Source: Roseburia sp. CAG:10041_57
GTDB taxonomy: Bacteria; Bacillota; Clostridia; Lachnospirales; Lachnospiraceae
Direction of reading: 5' to 3'
DNA length: 64,000 bases
NCBI GenBank assembly: GCA_001916965.1
Contig: MNTL01000002.1
Location: forward strand, 62,001 to 126,000
The stretch's first letter is position 1. Every line of letters starts with the position of its first letter. This document shows, in pieces, positions 59,461-64,000 of the stretch. The position numbers were made by a program, and so were the translations under genes. Below the pieces are notes generated by a model. That model was not told the origin of the DNA. It did no database searches and saw nothing but the letters and a program-made list of their open reading frames with translations.

Positions 59461-60015
59461 GTGGAGCAGCTGCTTCTTATGTGGGTTATATGTATTGTCA
59501 TATTACATATTGGCTGTATGCTGCAGGCAGGCATTCGTGGCAAAAGGACAGGGTGGCGCAGAGAACTGCTGCTGATACTGATACTTGGCTATGCCTGCTT
59601 TGGTGCACAGCTCACATTATTCAGAAGAGAAGCAGGAAGCAGAGGTGTCATGTATACATATCTGCATATGGGCAATCTGTTTGGTGACTGGTATGAAAGG
59701 CAGCAGTTCTTCTATGCATTCCTCAATGTGTGCTTCTTTGTTCCCTGGGGCTTTCTGTGGGGCTTATGGAGATGGGAGGATAAGGCCTGGAGAAGAATGA
59801 TCATGATCACAGGGTACAGCTTTCTTACGACTGCTTCGATAGAGATTACCCAGCTTATGACAGGCAGAGGATTCTTCGAAGTGACAGATATCGTGACCAA
59901 TCTGATGGGCGGAATCATGGGCGGCATTCTGGCGTGTATCGTGATTCCTTTTATCCGGTATATATACAGAAAGACAACGAAGAGCGTGGATACAGTACAG
60001 GAAAGGCATGGATAG
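59461..60015 (+). CDS. VanZ-family membrane protein
   Basis: 184 residues from a GTG at 59461 with AGGGG 7 bases upstream. Four to five membrane helices; the VanZ pattern FFYAFLNVCFFVPWGFLWG, then TASIEITQLMTGRGFFEVTD and DIVTNLMGGIMGG is clear. VanZ-like proteins alter the cell surface and raise teicoplanin or lipoglycopeptide resistance in some hosts; the general role is unknown. A frame without stops extends back to 59383, where AAAGGAAG lies 8 bases before an ATT, so a longer product is conceivable. Overlaps the CotH-like gene by 8 bases. Confidence 0.88.
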   Translation: MEQLLLMWVICIVILHIGCMLQAGIRGKRTGWRRELLLILILGYACFGAQLTLFRREAGSRGVMYTYLHMGNLFGDWYERQQFFYAFLNVCFFVPWGFLWGLWRWEDKAWRRMIMITGYSFLTTASIEITQLMTGRGFFEVTDIVTNLMGGIMGGILACIVIPFIRYIYRKTTKSVDTVQERHG

Positions 60016-62260
60016 AGACATGAAGAAGGATGGAAAAGGATTTTCAACAAAAGATGTGATAATGATCGTATTGTGCGTACTGGTACTGATCGTGCTGATA
60101 TTGTTGTTGAAGCAATCAGGCAAGAATCAGAAGGAAGAACAGGCACAGCTGAACCAGATGCAGGAAGAGATTACCAAGACAGGAGAGACAGGCTCTTCAG
60201 TATCCGGAAAGAATAGCAGCTATGTGGTATGTAATGAGGTGAACCAGGAGGGCTGGCTAGAGCTGTATAATGCTGGAAAACAGGAAATCCATATGCAGGA
60301 AGCAGCCATTTATGTGAATGGTGAGTTAGTCAAGACTTACAAGGATGAATTCTCTATTCCGGCCAGAAGTCTGGTCGTACTGGAAGCCGGTGTAAAGCTG
60401 GGACAGGAAGAAAATAATGTGATTTCTCTGGTAAATGGAGAAGAGAAGCTGTTCACCATGACATTCCCTAAGCTTGCAGTTCAGGAAAGCTATGGAAGAA
60501 TAGGAACAGGCAATGATGAAATGGGCTATCAGACGCCTACCCGCGGGGAGAATAATGCACAGGAGGCTCTGAAAACAGAGGACAGGCTTACCTTCTCAGT
60601 GCCGGGTGGTTTCTATACGGATACGATTACACTTACCATGACAGATAAGCCCAGTGTGGATATCTATTATACAACAGATGGAAGTACACCTACGACAGCC
60701 TCCGAGAAATATACAGCGCCCGTTAAAATAGCGAATCGCTCAGGCTCGGGTTATGTCTATGCAGATATTGTGAACAATGGCTATAAACCATCCGGCATAG
60801 AGATGGGAACTGTAGTCAGGGCAATTGCTGTGGATGCACAGGGCAATATTCTGGAGGAAAAGACAGAGTCTTATTTTATTGGAATCGCCAATAACAGTGA
60901 TCTGGTAGATCTGCCTGTCATATCCTTATCAACAGATGCAGCCAATCTGTTTGATTATTTTCAGGGAATCTATGTACAGGGCCGCAATTATGAGGATGCA
61001 CTTGCTTCTGGGCAGGATGGACTTTTTCAGGCGAATTATCAGATGGACTGGAAGAGAGAGGCGCATATAGAATTCTTTGATGGAAATAAAGGCAAGAGCT
61101 ACGGCGGAGATATTGCATTATCCATACTGAGAGATTACAGCATGGAATCTCCTCAGAAATCCTTCTATGTAACAGGTGATGGAAATGGAGCGTGGACCGG
61201 TTCAGAATTGTGTGATTATTTTAACGATGTGAGCAATGTACTGGAGATTCAGACGAACAGACGTGATAATGAGAGCAAGGCAAGAGAGTATCTGGTGAAT
61301 GATCTTTTAGAGGATACACAGGTCGGGACACAACAGCTTACTCCCTGCGTTCTCTTCATTAACGGAGAATACTGGGGCGGCTATATGTTAAGAAAGCCGC
61401 TGGACAGAGTATATTTTGAGGATAAATATGCGATACCTGAGGATAACAAGGTCATTCTGGCAAAGGATGGAATCATAGAAAATTATGATTATCTGAATGA
61501 ATATGACAGGCTGATTCAGTTCATTACCTCAAATGATATGAGCCTGGAAAGTAACTATGAGCAGCTGCAGCTGCAAATGGATGTACAAAGCTATCTGGAT
61601 TATCTGTGTGCCAATATGTATATTGCCAATATTGATTATGGCATTGAAGAGTCGTATGCATGGAAGACATCTATGACCGGTCAGGGAGAATATGAAGATG
61701 GCAGATGGAGATGGATCATTGGCAAGACCAACTGCTCCATGAATGCACTGATGGCAGATGGAAAAGCCACCAGTACAATAGATTCCTTCCTGATGCCGAC
61801 AGTCAGAGAAGACAGGATTCTGCGTGCTCTCATACATAATGAAACCTTCAGAAAACAGCTTCAGGAAACCATGCATCGTATGGCAGAGCAGATTTTCACA
61901 GAGGAGAATGTAACAGCAGAGCTGGACAGTATATCTGCAAGGATTGGCAAGATGGCAGCCAGCAGCTATGGAAGATTCTATGCATATCCTAATACAGGCT
62001 TCTATCAGGGACAGACAGAGCGTATACAGGATTTCTTCCAGAACAGAGCAGAGTATATGCTTTATTATGTAGAGCATCTCGAGGAAATCGAGGACAGCTG
62101 GAATGCCATAGAAGCACCTGTACAGCTGCAGGAGCCGGATGAGGCGCAGCCACAGGAGGAGGCATTACCGCAGGAGGAAGCCCCGGATGCAGGTCAGGAG
62201 CAGTCACAGGCAGAGAGTGCAGAGAATGTGGAACAGTCAGGAGAGAGCAATGGACAATAG
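60008..62260 (+). CDS. Membrane-anchored CotH-like protein with lamin-tail and chitobiase-type domains
   Basis: 750 residues. N-terminal membrane helix (about 15-36), coil, then an LTD-like beta domain (about 70-175: VVCNEVNQEGWLELYN, SYGRIGTGNDEMGY), a chitobiase C-terminal-like/Fn3 domain (IYYTTDGSTPTT, about 215), and a CotH-like domain from about 300 (LPVISLSTDAANLFD, GIYVQGRNYED, GEYWGGYMLRKPLD, RWRWIIGKTNCSMN). A long acidic Gln/Glu-rich tail ends it. CotH proteins are secreted protein kinases or surface-structure factors. Start at 60008 or 60020 (ribosome site spacing is poor for both). Likely acts on the polysaccharide or an attached protein outside the cell. Confidence 0.88.
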   Translation: MDRDMKKDGKGFSTKDVIMIVLCVLVLIVLILLLKQSGKNQKEEQAQLNQMQEEITKTGETGSSVSGKNSSYVVCNEVNQEGWLELYNAGKQEIHMQEAAIYVNGELVKTYKDEFSIPARSLVVLEAGVKLGQEENNVISLVNGEEKLFTMTFPKLAVQESYGRIGTGNDEMGYQTPTRGENNAQEALKTEDRLTFSVPGGFYTDTITLTMTDKPSVDIYYTTDGSTPTTASEKYTAPVKIANRSGSGYVYADIVNNGYKPSGIEMGTVVRAIAVDAQGNILEEKTESYFIGIANNSDLVDLPVISLSTDAANLFDYFQGIYVQGRNYEDALASGQDGLFQANYQMDWKREAHIEFFDGNKGKSYGGDIALSILRDYSMESPQKSFYVTGDGNGAWTGSELCDYFNDVSNVLEIQTNRRDNESKAREYLVNDLLEDTQVGTQQLTPCVLFINGEYWGGYMLRKPLDRVYFEDKYAIPEDNKVILAKDGIIENYDYLNEYDRLIQFITSNDMSLESNYEQLQLQMDVQSYLDYLCANMYIANIDYGIEESYAWKTSMTGQGEYEDGRWRWIIGKTNCSMNALMADGKATSTIDSFLMPTVREDRILRALIHNETFRKQLQETMHRMAEQIFTEENVTAELDSISARIGKMAASSYGRFYAYPNTGFYQGQTERIQDFFQNRAEYMLYYVEHLEEIEDSWNAIEAPVQLQEPDEAQPQEEALPQEEAPDAGQEQSQAESAENVEQSGESNGQ

Positions 62261-63416
62261 TAAAGATATCATTCTGATGCGATATTTAGGAGAACTGATC
62301 AGGGCACAGCTGGAGAACCGGACACCGCAGGCGATACCGGATACGATTACATATGAAGAACTGGAGCAGATCGCATATTCAGCCCAGATGCCATACATGA
62401 TACTTGGTGCACTGATCAGACTTCCTCTCACACAGGAGCAGGCACAAAGCTGCCGCAATGCACTGAAGACAAGTACATTAAAGACACTGCTGCAGGTACA
62501 GATAGCAGATAGACTACAGGAGAAGCTGGAAGAGGCAGGAATCAGAAATCAGGTATTAAAGGGTGCTGTCATGAAGCACATTTATCCAAGACCTGAGCTG
62601 CGGGAAATGAGTGATATTGATTTTATGATCTACGAGGATGACTTCACTGATACGGACAGGATCGTGGAAGAAGCCGGATTTGTGAAGGTTCAGGCAATCA
62701 AGCATCATGTCATATATCAGAAAGCACCGTTTCTTACACTGGAGATGCACTGGGATCTTTATGAGAAGACAGTAGATAAGAGTCAGTATATGTATTATAA
62801 GGATCAGTTCAGGGCAGTGCCTGCGGAGGGAAAGAAATATACCTATGAATTTAGCAGGGAGAATTTTTATGTGTATATGATTTCACATATGGCCAAGCAT
62901 TTTTATGAAAATGGCTGTGGTATCAGAAATCTTGTGGATATCTATGTATTTAACCAAAAGTACGGACACAGCATAGACCGTACACAGGTGGAACAGGAGC
63001 TGAAGAAATGCGGAATCCTGAATTTTGAGAGACAGATGTCTGAGCTGGCTCTAATATGGATGGAGAATAGAAAATGTTCAAAATTTTATGTAAACCTGTT
63101 CCGGTATATGATAGATTGCGGAATATACGGTAAGAGTGAGAACGGAATCTGGAGTCAGCTGTGCAAGCAGAATGCACCACAGCAGAAGAAGAGCTTCAAT
63201 CTGACTTATTATTTCCCGACAGCACAGTATATGAAGGAATATTATCCGTGGCTGGAAGGAAAGGAAGGACTGCTTCCGCTTGCATGGCTCTGCCGAGGCG
63301 TACATGGCCTGCTTCACAGGGATTCCATGGAAAGAGCAAGGACACTCAAGGACAGGGAGAAATACCGCATGATGATGGAGATCTATCACAATCTGAATCT
63401 CAATTTCGTAAAATAG
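62250..63416 (+). CDS. Nucleotidyltransferase family protein (NTP_transf_5)
   Basis: 388 residues from the ATG at 62250, with CAGGAGAGA upstream inside the CotH gene; earlier in-frame ATGs lie in the CotH tail and give a biased Arg-rich start. QVLKGAVMKHIYPRPELREM then SDIDFMIYEDDF is the nucleotidyltransferase core with the DxD acidic pair; HWDLYE follows. This family is common in polysaccharide clusters but its substrate is unknown. Overlaps the CotH gene by 11 bases, so the two are translated together. Confidence 0.85.
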   Translation: MDNSKDIILMRYLGELIRAQLENRTPQAIPDTITYEELEQIAYSAQMPYMILGALIRLPLTQEQAQSCRNALKTSTLKTLLQVQIADRLQEKLEEAGIRNQVLKGAVMKHIYPRPELREMSDIDFMIYEDDFTDTDRIVEEAGFVKVQAIKHHVIYQKAPFLTLEMHWDLYEKTVDKSQYMYYKDQFRAVPAEGKKYTYEFSRENFYVYMISHMAKHFYENGCGIRNLVDIYVFNQKYGHSIDRTQVEQELKKCGILNFERQMSELALIWMENRKCSKFYVNLFRYMIDCGIYGKSENGIWSQLCKQNAPQQKKSFNLTYYFPTAQYMKEYYPWLEGKEGLLPLAWLCRGVHGLLHRDSMERARTLKDREKYRMMMEIYHNLNLNFVK

Positions 63417-63438
63417 GGCAGAACAGAAAGGCAGAATA

Positions 63439-64000
63439 ATGAAGATAAACGAAGGACGTGTGAAGCAGTCTGCTAAAAATATGATATCAGGCTTCCTCTA
63501 TCAGACTGTGACACTCATATTAAGCTTTATATCCAGAACAGTATTTATCAATACTCTGGGGACAGAGTATCTGGGACTGAACGGAATATTTACAGATGTG
63601 CTGTCTCTTCTGTCCATGGCTGATCTTGGCTTTGGAACGGCTATGGCTTATAGCTTCTATAAGCCGCTGGCAGAGCATGATGAGGACAGGATTGCAGCGC
63701 TGATTCATTTTTATAAGAAGGTCTACCATATCATAGCGGTTACGGTTACTGTACTGGGACTTCTATGTGTGCCTTTCCTGAAATACATTGTGAATACGCA
63801 GGAGGAGATTCCCAATCTTACATGGTATTATCTGTTCTCGCTGGCTAATATCGTAATTTCGTATCTTTTTGTATACAAGACTACCCTCATGACTGCAGAC
63901 CAGAAGGATTATAAGATCGTCAATATCCGTATGTGGGCAACCCTGACAAAGACGATACTGCAGATTCTGGCGCTTTATCTGACAGCTAATTATATGCTTT
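63439..64000 (+). CDS. Polysaccharide flippase (Wzx type), 3' cut by window end
   Basis: The ATG at 63439, with GAAAGG 7 bases upstream, opens a frame that runs off the window (187 codons seen). RVKQSAKNMISGFLYQTVTLI and FISRTVFINTLGTEYLGLNG, then FTDVLSLLSMADLGFGTAMAYSF are the conserved start of Wzx/oligosaccharide flippases of the MOP superfamily. It would move lipid-linked repeat units across the membrane to the Wzy-like polymerase at 55175. With this gene the cluster has transferases, polymerase, chain-length kinase and flippase. Confidence 0.9.
   Translation, partial: MKINEGRVKQSAKNMISGFLYQTVTLILSFISRTVFINTLGTEYLGLNGIFTDVLSLLSMADLGFGTAMAYSFYKPLAEHDEDRIAALIHFYKKVYHIIAVTVTVLGLLCVPFLKYIVNTQEEIPNLTWYYLFSLANIVISYLFVYKTTLMTADQKDYKIVNIRMWATLTKTILQILALYLTANYML

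Overview
The window looks like chromosome of a gut-type Gram-positive Clostridia, most likely a Lachnospiraceae (not resolved to genus). Reasons: moderate G+C host genes with strong GGAGG ribosome sites, lipoproteins with Ser/Thr/Glu-rich linkers, VanZ, CotH-like and group 1 ECF genes, a Trp T-box, and a hemZ fragment lying on the same side as hisS-aspS. I saw no rRNA, tRNA or CRISPR array.

Layout. 1-4.4 kb is the integrase end of a Tn916-type mobile element: an ABC exporter tail, a scar in which a VirB4 fragment is joined to a GHKL-kinase fragment, a structured RNA plus PBECR4 nuclease-like gene, a long non-coding control region, an excisionase-like gene, a ribbon-helix-helix regulator under a near-perfect promoter, and a tyrosine integrase. 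It abuts the last ~58 codons of hemZ. From 4.6 to 16.7 kb lies accessory DNA before hisS-aspS: a PepSY lipoprotein; a nucleoside phosphorylase, ECF transporter and cysteine hydrolase cassette; a broken DUF3990 module; a chemoreceptor; and a phosphorelay (binding protein, hybrid kinase, HPt protein) among kinase remnants. Then come hisS, aspS, a two-gene SufCB pair, a MATE exporter and a nitroreductase.

At 23.8-30.7 kb a promoter and UGG-specifier T-box precede trpE-G-D-C-(F-B)-A, with trpF and trpB joined in one reading frame. UDP-sugar genes (UDP-glucuronate epimerase-like, UDP-glucose dehydrogenase) follow. At 33.4-43.7 kb is the least familiar part: a run of membrane-anchored or secreted proteins (SGNH-like, two zinc-ribbon proteins, a six-repeat FDPMTGEPI protein, a pseudokinase with an extracellular YARHG domain, a pectinesterase-like beta-helix protein, a metallophosphoesterase). 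This is my main candidate for an undescribed cell-surface system. At 43.9-49.8 kb is a maltodextrin-type ABC importer, malQ and a LacI regulator. A reverse-strand GGDEF-like gene follows. From 50.7 kb to the window end runs an exopolysaccharide operon: Alg14/Alg13-like pair, Wzz-BY-kinase, glycosyltransferases, Wzy-like polymerase, VanZ, CotH-like protein, nucleotidyltransferase and a cut-off Wzx flippase.

The UDP-sugar genes probably supply precursors to the polysaccharide operon, with the surface-protein cluster between them. Domain names come from recalled family patterns in the translated sequence; no database search was run.
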